Source: Lachnospiraceae bacterium OF09-6 | GTDB lineage: Bacteria; Bacillota; Clostridia; Lachnospirales; Lachnospiraceae | Direction: 5' to 3' | Assembly (NCBI GenBank): GCA_003435055.1 | Contig: QUMM01000041.1 | Location: forward strand, 1-20,027 | DNA length: 20,027 bases | In this document: positions 5,566-14,770 of the stretch, one piece after another | Position numbering within the stretch: the first letter of the stretch is position 1 | Layout of the letters: every line of letters begins with the position of its first letter | Program-made: the position numbers and the translations under genes | The notes under the pieces: model-generated | Told to the model about the DNA's origin: nothing | Database searches by the model: none | The model's input: the letters and a program-made list of their open reading frames with translations, nothing else

Positions 5566-8391
5566 ATGATTTCGAGAGCAAAGAAATATGTGGCAGTGTT
5601 ACTGGTTTTTGTATGCGTGTGTATGATATTTTCTCCCCAGACTGCATATGCAGCCGAGGACAGTTCGCAGCATGAAACTGTCAAAGTCGGTTTCTTTGCC
5701 ATGGATGGTTATCATGTGATGGATGAAGAAGGCAACCGCAGTGGGTATGGCTATGATTTTCTTCGGTTGATGGCCCGTTATTGGGATGTAGATTACGAAT
5801 ATATCGGATATGATAAGAGCTGGGATGATATGCAGCAGATGCTTGAAGATGGCGAGATCGACATGGTAACATCTGCCCGCAAAACACCGGACAGAGAAGA
5901 AAAGTTTGATTTTTCACGTCCGATCGGAACCAATTATGGGATGCTGACCGTCCGCAGTGACAACAGCACGATTGTGGACGGCAATTACAGCACTTACAAC
6001 GGTATGCGTGTGGCGCTTTTGAACGGAAACACCCGGAATGAAGAGTTTGCGGATTTTGCAGACAACAAAGGATTTACATATGTTCCATCTTATTTTGATA
6101 CGACCGCAGAGATGGAGGAAGCCCTTCAGAGCGAAAAAGTTGATGCGATTGTTACCAGTTCTCTGAGAAAAACAAACAATGAGCGAATCGTGGATAAATT
6201 TGGCAGCAGCGATTTCTATGTCATTGTTAAAAAGGGCAATACAGAATTGCTGAATGAGATCAATTATGCGATCGATCAGATGAATGCAGTTGAGGGTGAC
6301 TGGAAAACAACGCTATATAATAAAAATTATGAAAGCATAGAAACTAAGAATCTGGAATATACCAAGAAAGAAAAAAGTATTATTTCACAGTATTCCAAGG
6401 ACAACCCGCTTCATGTTCTGTGTGATCCGACCCGTTATCCATATTCTTATAATGAAAATGGTGAGATGAAGGGTATTATCCCGGATTACTTCCGGAAAAT
6501 TGCAGACTATGCCGGGATTTCCTATGAGTTTCTTACACCTGCCACCAGAGATGAGTATATTGCCTATCAGAAAAATAAGGAAACCACAGATATGAGCATC
6601 GATGCACGCCTGGAAACAGATAACTATGCTGAGACGAAAAAATGGGGGATTACTGCACCTTTCATTACGATGCAGCTGGCAAGGGTGACACGGCGTGACT
6701 TTGATGGAAAAATTAATGTTGTTGCTACTGTTGACCAGACAGCATCAAATTCCATTGAAGATGCAATGGCACCCGGTGCAGAAAAACTGATGTGCAGTAC
6801 CCGACAGGAAATGATGGAAGCTGTCCGTGAGGGTAAAGCAGATGCTGCCTTCGTCTACTATTACATGGCACAGGCGTTTGTGAACAGTGACACTACGGGC
6901 ACCATGACATATACTCTGCTGGAACAGCCTACATTCACCTACCGCATGGTAATTTCATCAACTGAGAACCATGCGCTGGCTGGTATTCTGACGAAAGCAA
7001 TGTATGCCATGCCAAAAAATCTTGTTGAAGATCTTGCAGCACAGTATACCACATACAAAGCAACAGAGCTGACATTTGTTGACTGGATCCGTCTGCATCC
7101 TGTTGTTACGGTTTGGGTTCTTCTTATTTTTGGATGGCTGCTGACTGCTATGTCTGGGACAATGGTGCGTCTCAGTGCAAGAAAAAAAGCTCAGAAGGCG
7201 GCCCAGGAGAAAGCTGAGGAAATGGCGGAACTGGCAGAGCATGCACAGGCTGCAAACAAGGCAAAAACAGCATTTCTGTCACATATGTCCCATGATATGA
7301 GGACACCGATGAATGCAATCATAGGATTTACCGGTATTGCAATGAAAAACAATCCGTCAGACGAAGTGAAAAATTGTCTGGAAAAGATTGACGAAAGCTC
7401 AGAGCATTTACTGTCGCTGATCAATGATATATTAGATCTGACCCGCATCGAAAGTGGAAAAGTGAAATACAATCCGGTACCGGCGGATGTGAAAAACATT
7501 ACAGATTCTGCATTGGATATTACAAAAGGCTTTCTTACGAACAGGGATATTAACTTTAAGATTCAGCGTGAAGAAGCAAAGATTCCAAATGTACTTGCGG
7601 ATCCTGCACGCCTGCGTGATGTGCTGGTCAATATTCTGAGCAATGCCGTAAAATACACTCCGGATGGAGGGACGATTACATTTGAAGCCCGGTGTCTGGA
7701 AAAGGGCGGGGATGGATATATAAATATGCGTTACCGCATTTCGGATACTGGTATTGGCATGAGTGAGGAATTTACAAAAGAAGTTTTTGAGGAATTTGCA
7801 CAGGAAGATTCCGATGTGAGAACGCAGTACCATGGAGTTGGACTGGGGATGGCTATCGTAAAGAAGTATGTAGATATGATGGGTGGAGCCATTTCTGTGC
7901 AGAGTAAAAAGCATGAGGGAACCACATTTACTGTGGATATTCCTTTGGAAATTACAGATAAGGAATGTAATAAGTCAGACACAGGTTTTTCTGAAAAGGT
8001 AAATCTTACAGGTGTGAATGTCCTTCTTGCAGAGGATAATGAACTGAATGCAGAGATTGCTGCCGTGCAGTTGGAAGAGTTCGGGATGAATGTAGATAGA
8101 GCTGTGGATGGAAAGAATGCTGTTGAGATTTTCAGAAATCATCCGGAAGGCACATTTGATGTAATCCTGATGGATATCATGATGCCTGAAATGAATGGTT
8201 ATGAAGCGGCAAAAGCAATCAGGGCAATGAATGACAGACCGGATGGAAAAAACATTCCTATTATAGCAATGACAGCCAATTCATTTGCTGAAGATGTTCA
8301 GGCATCACTGGATGCAGGAATGAATGCACATTTGTCAAAGCCGATTATGATGGATGAAGTTATAAAAACAATTTTAAGATATATTCACTAA
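5566..8391 (+). CDS. Double solute-binding-domain hybrid histidine kinase, BvgS/EvgS-like layout (HK2)
   Basis: A 941-residue kinase with a signal peptide (about 1-30, ending QTAYAAE). Two tandem family 3 solute-binding (SBP_bac_3) domains follow: about 36-265 (TVKVGFFAMDGYHVMDEEGN, RSGYGYDFLRLMARYWD) and about 285-500 (HVLCDPTRYPYSYNENGEMK, GIIPDYFRKIADYAG). A single membrane segment lies at about 513-530, then a short coiled coil, HisKA with His576 (SHMSHDMRTPMNAIIG), an ATPase domain (NILSNAVKY, DTGIGM, GVGLGM) and a receiver with Asp870 (ILMDIMMP). All key residues are present. Such proteins bind small ligands such as amino acids in the extracellular domains and signal through the membrane; the ligand cannot be read from the sequence. 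The ATG at 5566 is fixed by AGGAG 7 bases upstream. The gene has its own promoter with the GACA repeat between promoter and ribosome site. Confidence 0.93.
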   Translation: MISRAKKYVAVLLVFVCVCMIFSPQTAYAAEDSSQHETVKVGFFAMDGYHVMDEEGNRSGYGYDFLRLMARYWDVDYEYIGYDKSWDDMQQMLEDGEIDMVTSARKTPDREEKFDFSRPIGTNYGMLTVRSDNSTIVDGNYSTYNGMRVALLNGNTRNEEFADFADNKGFTYVPSYFDTTAEMEEALQSEKVDAIVTSSLRKTNNERIVDKFGSSDFYVIVKKGNTELLNEINYAIDQMNAVEGDWKTTLYNKNYESIETKNLEYTKKEKSIISQYSKDNPLHVLCDPTRYPYSYNENGEMKGIIPDYFRKIADYAGISYEFLTPATRDEYIAYQKNKETTDMSIDARLETDNYAETKKWGITAPFITMQLARVTRRDFDGKINVVATVDQTASNSIEDAMAPGAEKLMCSTRQEMMEAVREGKADAAFVYYYMAQAFVNSDTTGTMTYTLLEQPTFTYRMVISSTENHALAGILTKAMYAMPKNLVEDLAAQYTTYKATELTFVDWIRLHPVVTVWVLLIFGWLLTAMSGTMVRLSARKKAQKAAQEKAEEMAELAEHAQAANKAKTAFLSHMSHDMRTPMNAIIGFTGIAMKNNPSDEVKNCLEKIDESSEHLLSLINDILDLTRIESGKVKYNPVPADVKNITDSALDITKGFLTNRDINFKIQREEAKIPNVLADPARLRDVLVNILSNAVKYTPDGGTITFEARCLEKGGDGYINMRYRISDTGIGMSEEFTKEVFEEFAQEDSDVRTQYHGVGLGMAIVKKYVDMMGGAISVQSKKHEGTTFTVDIPLEITDKECNKSDTGFSEKVNLTGVNVLLAEDNELNAEIAAVQLEEFGMNVDRAVDGKNAVEIFRNHPEGTFDVILMDIMMPEMNGYEAAKAIRAMNDRPDGKNIPIIAMTANSFAEDVQASLDAGMNAHLSKPIMMDEVIKTILRYIH

Positions 8392-8428
8392 AACTATATC
8401 GATGAAGGTATAAGAGGAAGGGATCATA

Positions 8429-9918
8429 ATGGATAAAAGACAAAAAATACTCATTGTAGATGATGCAGAATTTAACAGGGAGATATTGAAGGAATTTCTG
8501 GGAGAAGCCTATAGCTATTTAGAAGCGGAAAATGGAATTCAGGCAATCCGGATTTTAGAAGAAAATCCGGAAATCGACCTGATGCTATTGGATGTTAATA
8601 TGCCGCAGATGAACGGCTTTGAAGTTCTGGAATGGATGAACCAGCTCCATTGGATTGATGAAACTCCTGTTATTATGATTCTTCCGAAGGATCTGTTGAT
8701 GCTATGCGTAAAGCATATGAAATGGGAATTACAGATTATATCACACGTCCTTTTGATTCTGTTATTGTAAAGAAAAGGGTTCAGAATACCCTGGAACTTT
8801 ATGCGAATCAAAAGCGTCTGATCAGTGTGGTTGTAGATCAGGTTTATGAAAAAGAAGAAAATAGTAGTATTATGATCAGAATATTGAGTAATGTACTGGG
8901 ATTTCGTAACAGCGAAAGCAGCGAACATATTTTACATATTCGTACAGCAACGGAAATGATGTTGAGAAAGTTGGTAAAAACAACGGATGTCTATCATCTG
9001 ACAGAGACGGATATTGCTATGATCACAACGGCATCCTCCCTTCATGATATCGGTAAAATTGGCATTCCGGAAGGAATACTGAACAAACCGGGCAGGTTGA
9101 CTGATGAAGAGTTTAAGATCATGAAAACACACAGTGAAATAGGCGCATCACTGATCAGGGACATGAATTTCTCGGAAAGTAAACCATTGGTTCATACTGC
9201 ATGGGAAATCTGCAGGTGGCACCATGAAAGATGGGATGGGAAAGGCTATCCAGATGGTCTGAAAGGTGAGGAGATACCAATCTCCGCACAGGTAGTATCC
9301 ATTGTTGATGTTTATGATGCGCTTACCAGTGAAAGATGTTATAAGAAAGCATTTGATCATGATACAGCGGTCAAAATGATCCTGGAAGGACAATGCGGAC
9401 AGTTCAATCCGATTCTTCTTAAGTGCCTGAAAGAACTAAGCCTTCAGTTTTCCAAGATGTTTACGAATGAAACGGATGATAATAAACAGTACTATGAAGC
9501 ACAGAGGCTCTCTGACGAAATACTGAAGGAAAAGTCTTTACCCCGTAAAAATTATTCGCAGCGTGTCATTGAGCTCATGCAGGAAAAGATAGAGTTCTTT
9601 AAAACGGACAGTGGCAAAATTTCCATTGAGTATAATGCAATTTCAGGCCGGATGACTATAATTAACGGTAACCGGAAGATACTGTGTCAAAGAGATGATT
9701 CGAAGTTTGATATATTCAAATTGTTTGAAGTAAGCAATGAAGATATTCAACATATCAGAGAGTTACTGGAGCAGACATCAATACAGAATAAAGAAATCTC
9801 ATTGAAGTTGATGGCAAAGGTGGAAAATAAAAGGCAGATGTATGATCTTAAACTGCATACCTTATGGTCTCCTTTAAAGAAAGATGGATATATAGGAATT
9901 GTTGGATATATCTCTTGA
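8429..9918 (+). pseudogene. REC-HD-GYP c-di-GMP phosphodiesterase, split by a 1-base deletion
   Basis: Translation from the ATG at 8429 (ribosome site GGAAGGG) gives a receiver domain up to ETPVIMI and then leaves frame, stopping at 8770. The correct continuation, SSEGSVDAMRKAYEMG, resumes in the next frame from 8680. One missing T near 8678-8682 (ATTTCT expected, ATTCT present) explains it. Rejoined, the protein would be about 496 residues: receiver with the acidic pair in IVDDAEF and acceptor Asp in LLDVNMP, then an HD-GYP domain with HDIGKIGIPEGIL, HHERWDGKGYP and DVYDALTSERCY, the metal-binding signature of c-di-GMP phosphodiesterases, and a C-terminal 120-residue region of PAS-like character. 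No slippery heptamer is seen, and the ATG at 8704 lacks a ribosome site, so the sequence as given should not make the full protein. It is the only non-kinase output protein of the cluster. Confidence 0.88.
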
Positions 9919-9983
9919 TTGGTGATATTATTTTGGGATATATCGAAATAAGAAGTATGTTGCATCAGTGGGAGATATTATAG

Positions 9984-11582
9984 ATGAGAAAAAATAATTT
10001 CATGAATAAAATTATAAAGCTAAAAGGAAGTATATCGGCAGGGATAATACAAATTTTTGCCTGTCTTATTGTATATAAATTTCATATTACAAATCCGAAT
10101 ATTGTGTTATTTGTTGTGCTTTCAGCGTCAATAGTACAATCCGGGTATTTGGCAGGGATAATAAGTGGTGTTATTGCTGTTTTATATTCAGCATTCTTTT
10201 TTTCCACAGATCACAGTTGGATCTTTTATACGCCGATTAATCGTGACAAGCTGTGCGTGATTGTGTTGGGAGTTATTTCTAATATTATTCTTGTCGGAAA
10301 TTTACAAGAAGCAAATAGACAGGCAGAGCATAAGATTGCCAAACTTGAATCAGAGAAAAAACAAAAGAAGAAAGAGCTTGAGCAGCAGGATGAGCTGCGT
10401 AAAGCATTAATTGCAGCAGACGCTGCGAATCGGGCAAAATCTACATTTCTTCTTAATATGAGTCATGACATTCGCACACCACTCAATGGAATCATGGGTC
10501 TGCTAAAGATCAATATGGCACACAGTGATGATGAGGAACTTGTACGTGAAAATTACAAAGAAATGGAAAAGGCGGCAAACCATCTGTTATCTCTGATTAA
10601 TGATGTCCTACAAATGAGTAAATTGGAGGATGGCAGGGAAGAATTATCATCAGAATTAGTCTGTTTACCTGATGTTTTCTATGATATGAAAGCTATTATA
10701 GATGGAAGTGCTCTGGATAAGGGAATTTCAGTGGATTTTTCAGAAGATAGTATTTGGGTACATCCGTACGTTATAACGAATCCGCTGTATTTGCGACAAA
10801 TATTTTTGAATATATATGGCAACAGCATTAAATTTACAAATTCTGGTGGGAAAATTTCGACAAAACAGGAATGTATAGAAGAAAAGGATAATGTAATTAC
10901 CTATCGATGGATAATTTCTGATACAGGAATTGGCATGAGCAAAGAATTTCTGAAACATATTTTTGAACCGTTTGCACAAGAAAGAGCTGATGCCCGGAGC
11001 AATTATCATGGAACCGGACTTGGCATGGCTATTGTGAAAAAAATGATTGATAAAATGGGAGGCACGATTTCTGTTACCAGCGAAGTGGGAAAGGGATCCA
11101 CTTTTGTAGTTGAATTGCCTTTTGAAATGGGAGCTGCACCAGAAAAATCTAAGAAAGAAGAGGCGGATAAAGAGAATAGCATTCACGGTTTAAATCTCAT
11201 GTTAGTAGAGGATAATGAGTTGAATGCCGAGGTTGCAGAAATACTTTTAGAAGATGAAGGTGCAATAATTACAATGGTTAATGATGGACAGCAGGCTGTC
11301 GAATTATTTAATAATAATCCGGTGGGTACATTTGATGCAATACTTATGGATATTATGATGCCGGTAATGGATGGATTGACAGCGACTAAAGCAATCCGGG
11401 CATTAAATCGACCAGATGCAGGAATAATTCCGATTATTGCAATGACCGCCAATGCTTTTGCAGAAGATGTACAAAGATGTTTAGATGCAGGAATGAACGC
11501 ACATTTAGCTAAACCTTTGGATATTGAAAAAGTGAAAAAAACGATTTGTGAACATACAATTGAATTATATAATAAAGAGTAA
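9984..11582 (+). CDS. Small membrane hybrid histidine kinase (HK3)
   Basis: A 532-residue kinase. The first 107 residues contain three or four membrane segments (about 16-32, 37-75, 90-107) with almost no extracellular domain, similar to the DUF4118/KdpD-type membrane module, so it probably senses something in or near the membrane. A coiled coil (about 110-145) leads to HisKA with His161 (LNMSHDIRTPLNGIMG), an ATPase domain (NIYGNSIKF, DTGIGM, GTGLGM) and a receiver with Asp456 (ILMDIMMP), the AMTANAF threonine and the AKP lysine. All catalytic residues are present. The ATG at 9984 is preceded by GGGAG with 9 bases spacing; a second ATG at 10002 is possible. It follows the HD-GYP gene by 65 bases with no terminator between, so co-transcription is likely. 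Confidence 0.9.
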   Translation: MRKNNFMNKIIKLKGSISAGIIQIFACLIVYKFHITNPNIVLFVVLSASIVQSGYLAGIISGVIAVLYSAFFFSTDHSWIFYTPINRDKLCVIVLGVISNIILVGNLQEANRQAEHKIAKLESEKKQKKKELEQQDELRKALIAADAANRAKSTFLLNMSHDIRTPLNGIMGLLKINMAHSDDEELVRENYKEMEKAANHLLSLINDVLQMSKLEDGREELSSELVCLPDVFYDMKAIIDGSALDKGISVDFSEDSIWVHPYVITNPLYLRQIFLNIYGNSIKFTNSGGKISTKQECIEEKDNVITYRWIISDTGIGMSKEFLKHIFEPFAQERADARSNYHGTGLGMAIVKKMIDKMGGTISVTSEVGKGSTFVVELPFEMGAAPEKSKKEEADKENSIHGLNLMLVEDNELNAEVAEILLEDEGAIITMVNDGQQAVELFNNNPVGTFDAILMDIMMPVMDGLTATKAIRALNRPDAGIIPIIAMTANAFAEDVQRCLDAGMNAHLAKPLDIEKVKKTICEHTIELYNKE

Positions 11583-11608
11583 AAGAATGTAATTACTCTG
11601 TTAGTAAA

Positions 11609-11636
11609 TTGACACAAGTTGGCTGTAGAGTATAAT
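11609..11636 (+). promoter_or_regulatory. Full-consensus promoter of the second double-SBP kinase
   Basis: TTGACA (11609-11614) and TATAAT (11631-11636) are exact consensus boxes separated by 16 bases. Initiation is expected near 11643, giving a leader of about 160 bases that contains the AAGC repeat. Confidence 0.82.
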
Positions 11637-11728
11637 TATAGTAAAAGTACAGCAGAAGCTGTCGCAAAGATATTTATAAAAATGTTGTGGGGGTATTGAA
11701 CATTAATGAATGTAAAATTAAAATCTGG

Positions 11729-11778
<50 letters not shown>

Positions 11779-11803
11779 CTGTAGCCCGGAGAGTGGGAGA
11801 AAG

Positions 11804-14676
11804 ATGAAGAAGTGCAAATTAGTACAGAATATAAGAAATTTCAAATCTTGTTATTTTATATTTTGCACAATGATATGTTTGGTTGTTTTTCCTGTTTCCA
11901 CATCTGCCCAAGAAAATTCTGATCATGTTATTCGGGTAGGATCTTTTGAGGAAACTTATAATGTAGTCAATGAAAAGGGAGAAAGAAGCGGCTATGGTTA
12001 TGAGTATCTTCAAGATATTGCAGGTTATGCAGGATGGACATATAAATACATAACAAGTGATTGGAAAAACTGCTTTACACAGTTGGAAAATGGAGAGATT
12101 GATATTCTTGGTGGCATTTCCTATACAGACGAACGTGCTGAAAATATGCTTTTTTCCGATATGCCTATGGGGGAAGAGAAATATTACATCTATACGGATG
12201 CATCCAATATGGATCTTACAGCAGGAAATCTGGATTCTTTTGAGGGAAAAAATATTGGTGTGTTTAAAGATAATATAACGGAGGATGTGCTTAACGAATG
12301 GGAGTTAAAGTATGGTCTGCATATGCAGCATGTCAATGTTTCTAATACCGCAGAAGTTATGGACAAACTGTCGAAACATGAAATTGACTGCTTCGTTTCA
12401 GTAGAAGAATCCCGTTGGGAAGAATCTGATATTTCGCCTGTTACAAGTATTGGAGAGACAGAAATCTATTTTGCCATAAATCCCAAACGTCCGGATATCA
12501 AAGAAGCACTGGATAGTGCTATGCGCAGAATCAAGGATGACAACCCATTTTACACAGATGATCTCTACAGGCGTTATCTTTCTGCACAGAGCAGCTCCTT
12601 TCTTTCAAAAGAAGAAAGGGAGTGGATCGGGCAGCATGGAGCAATCCGGATAGGGTATCTGAATCAGGATGAAGGTATCAGTAGTGTAGATCCATCAACA
12701 GGCAAATTGACAGGTGTTATCACAGATTATGTGGATCTTGCAGAAAATTGTCTGCAAGGTCAGACTCTGGAATTTGAATTAAATGGATATGATACAAGAA
12801 GTGAACTGCTTCAGGCATTGCAGGATGGAAAAATAGACCTGATTTTTCATGCAAACCAGAATCCATACTTTGCAGAAACAAATGGATTTGCTTTGTCGGA
12901 TACGCTATTGACTCTCAATATGGCAGCAATTACGGCAAAGGATTCTTTTGATGAAAATAAAGAGAATATAGTTGCCGTTGAAAAAGATAATTTTGTATTG
13001 AAAGCATATCTTTCATACAATTATCCACAATGGGAGGTTATGGAATATGAGACATCAGATGCAGCAGTAAAAGCAATGCAGAAAGGGGAGGCAGATTGTA
13101 TTGTAAGCAATTCAGGTACTGTTTCTGACTATTTGAAAAATAATAAGCTTCATAGTGTTTTCCTGACAAAAGAAGCCGATGTTTCATTTGCTGTTCGGCA
13201 GGGAGAACCGGTTCTTTTGTCCATTCTGAATAAAACACTGACATCTATGCCTGCAGCTCAATTCTCGGGGGCAGTAGTTTCGTATAATGCTTCCGCACGA
13301 AAAGTTACAGCGAAGGATTTTATTCAGGATAATTTACAGACAGTTTCACTTATCGTTGGAATTTCTTTTTTAGTTGTTCTGTGTATAATTCTTGATTCTT
13401 TGAAAAAATCAAAACGTGCGGAAGAAAAATCCAAGAAGTCTGCTGAGCAGGCATTGAAGCTGAATCAGGAGCTTGAAGAAAAACAGCAGGAATTACATAA
13501 TGCACTTGTAGAAGCACAGAGTGCCAATAAGGCTAAGACTTCCTTTTTAAATAACATGTCTCATGACATCAGGACACCGATCAATGGCATTATGGGCATG
13601 CTTACGATTCTTGAGAAAAGCGGAAATGATGCTGAGCGGGCAAAGGATTGCATGAATAAAATACATGAGTCATCGAAGCTGCTACTATCATTGATAAATG
13701 ATGTTTTAGATATGGCAAAGTTAGAATCAGATACCGTGGTTTTTGGTGATGAATCCATCAATCTGGATCAGGTATGTCAGGAAATCACGGAGTCACTATC
13801 TTTTCAGGCAGAAGAAAAAGGACTTCATGTTATAGGAGAACATGATGATTACAGTGGTATATATGTTTGGAGCAATGCAGTTCATCTGAAAAAAATATTG
13901 ATGAATCTGTTTACAAACAGTATGAAGTACAATAAGGTGAATGGTTTTATTTACATGAGTATGAGAACGATTGAAAGATCAGAAGATCACATGACATGTG
14001 AATTTAAAATAAAAGATAATGGAATTGGAATGTCAGAAGAATTTATAAAAAATAAATTGTTTACTCCATTTGTACAGGCAGATAATTCCCCACGTTCTGA
14101 TTATAATGGGACAGGTCTGGGAATGCCTATTGTGAAACAACTTGTAGAAAAGATGGGCGGAACCATAACAGTTGAAAGCAAGCTTGGTGAAGGAAGCTGT
14201 TTTACTGTAATACTTCCATTTAAAATTGATACGAATGCACGGCCGGAAGAAAAAGAAGATTTCAATGCAGATATATCAGGTGTCCGGATATTATTGGTTG
14301 AAGATAATGAGCTGAATGCGGAAATAGCAGAATTTATGCTGACGGAAAATGGGGCTAAAGTAGAAACAGTAAAAAATGGGTTAGAAGCTGTTCAGCATTT
14401 TGAAGCTTCCGAACCGGGAACGTATGATGTTATTTTAATGGATGTTATGATGCCGGTGATGGATGGTCTTACTGCTGCAAGAACAATAAGAGACCTGGAG
14501 CGGCAAGATGCAAAAACAATCCCTATCATGCTATGACTGCAAACGCATTCAGGGAAGATGCAGAAAAGTGTATGGAAGCAGGAATGAACGCACATCTTGC
14601 AAAGCCGTTGGATGATAAAAAGATTAAGCAGACCATAAGCGAAGAGTTGAGAAGGTCAAATGCCTGTCATGAATGA
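11804..14676 (+). pseudogene. Second double solute-binding-domain hybrid histidine kinase (HK4), frameshifted in its receiver
   Basis: The ATG at 11804, with GGGAG shortly upstream, starts a signal peptide (MKKCKLVQ..., ending PVSTSAQE). Two family 3 solute-binding domains follow (about 45-265, IRVGSFEETYNVVNEKGERS; about 280-505, IRIGYLNQDEG), then a membrane segment at about 515-533, a long coiled coil, HisKA with His587 (NNMSHDIRTPINGIMG), an ATPase domain (NLFTNSMKY, DNGIGM, GTGLGM) and a receiver with Asp880 (ILMDVMMP). The frame stops at 14536 after TIPIML because one base is missing (ATCATCGCTATG expected, ATCATGCTATG present, about 14529). The next frame supplies the missing AMTANAF, NAHLAKPL and tail to 14676, restoring 957 residues. 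As written the receiver keeps its Asp but loses the conserved Thr and Lys, so phosphotransfer to it is doubtful while the kinase core is intact. It has its own consensus promoter and an (AAGC)12 leader repeat. Confidence 0.88.
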
Positions 14677-14770
14677 TTATGAGACAGCCGCAGCAATCAG
14701 GAGCCTTCCAGATGCATGGGAAAAGCAGACAGGAAACATAGAGAGAGGATTTTGTTATGACAGAAATTAA
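14657..14770 (+). pseudogene. Relic of another receiver domain between HK4 and HK5
   Basis: Overlapping the end of HK4 in another frame, the bases read QMPVMNDYETAAAIRSLPDA, then KQTGN and a stop at 14770. This matches the stretch after the phospho-Asp of a receiver (compare MPVMNGYEATKAIR in HK1). Upstream of 14657 the match stops, so this is a fragment whose 5' part was replaced by the HK4 tail. It also carries the ribosome site of HK5. It is not expected to be translated. Confidence 0.6.

Noticed and set aside
8660..8710. Programmed ribosomal frameshift in the HD-GYP gene
   Set aside because: No slippery heptamer is present, and one missing base in a short T-run is a simpler explanation. 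I did not analyse downstream RNA structure.
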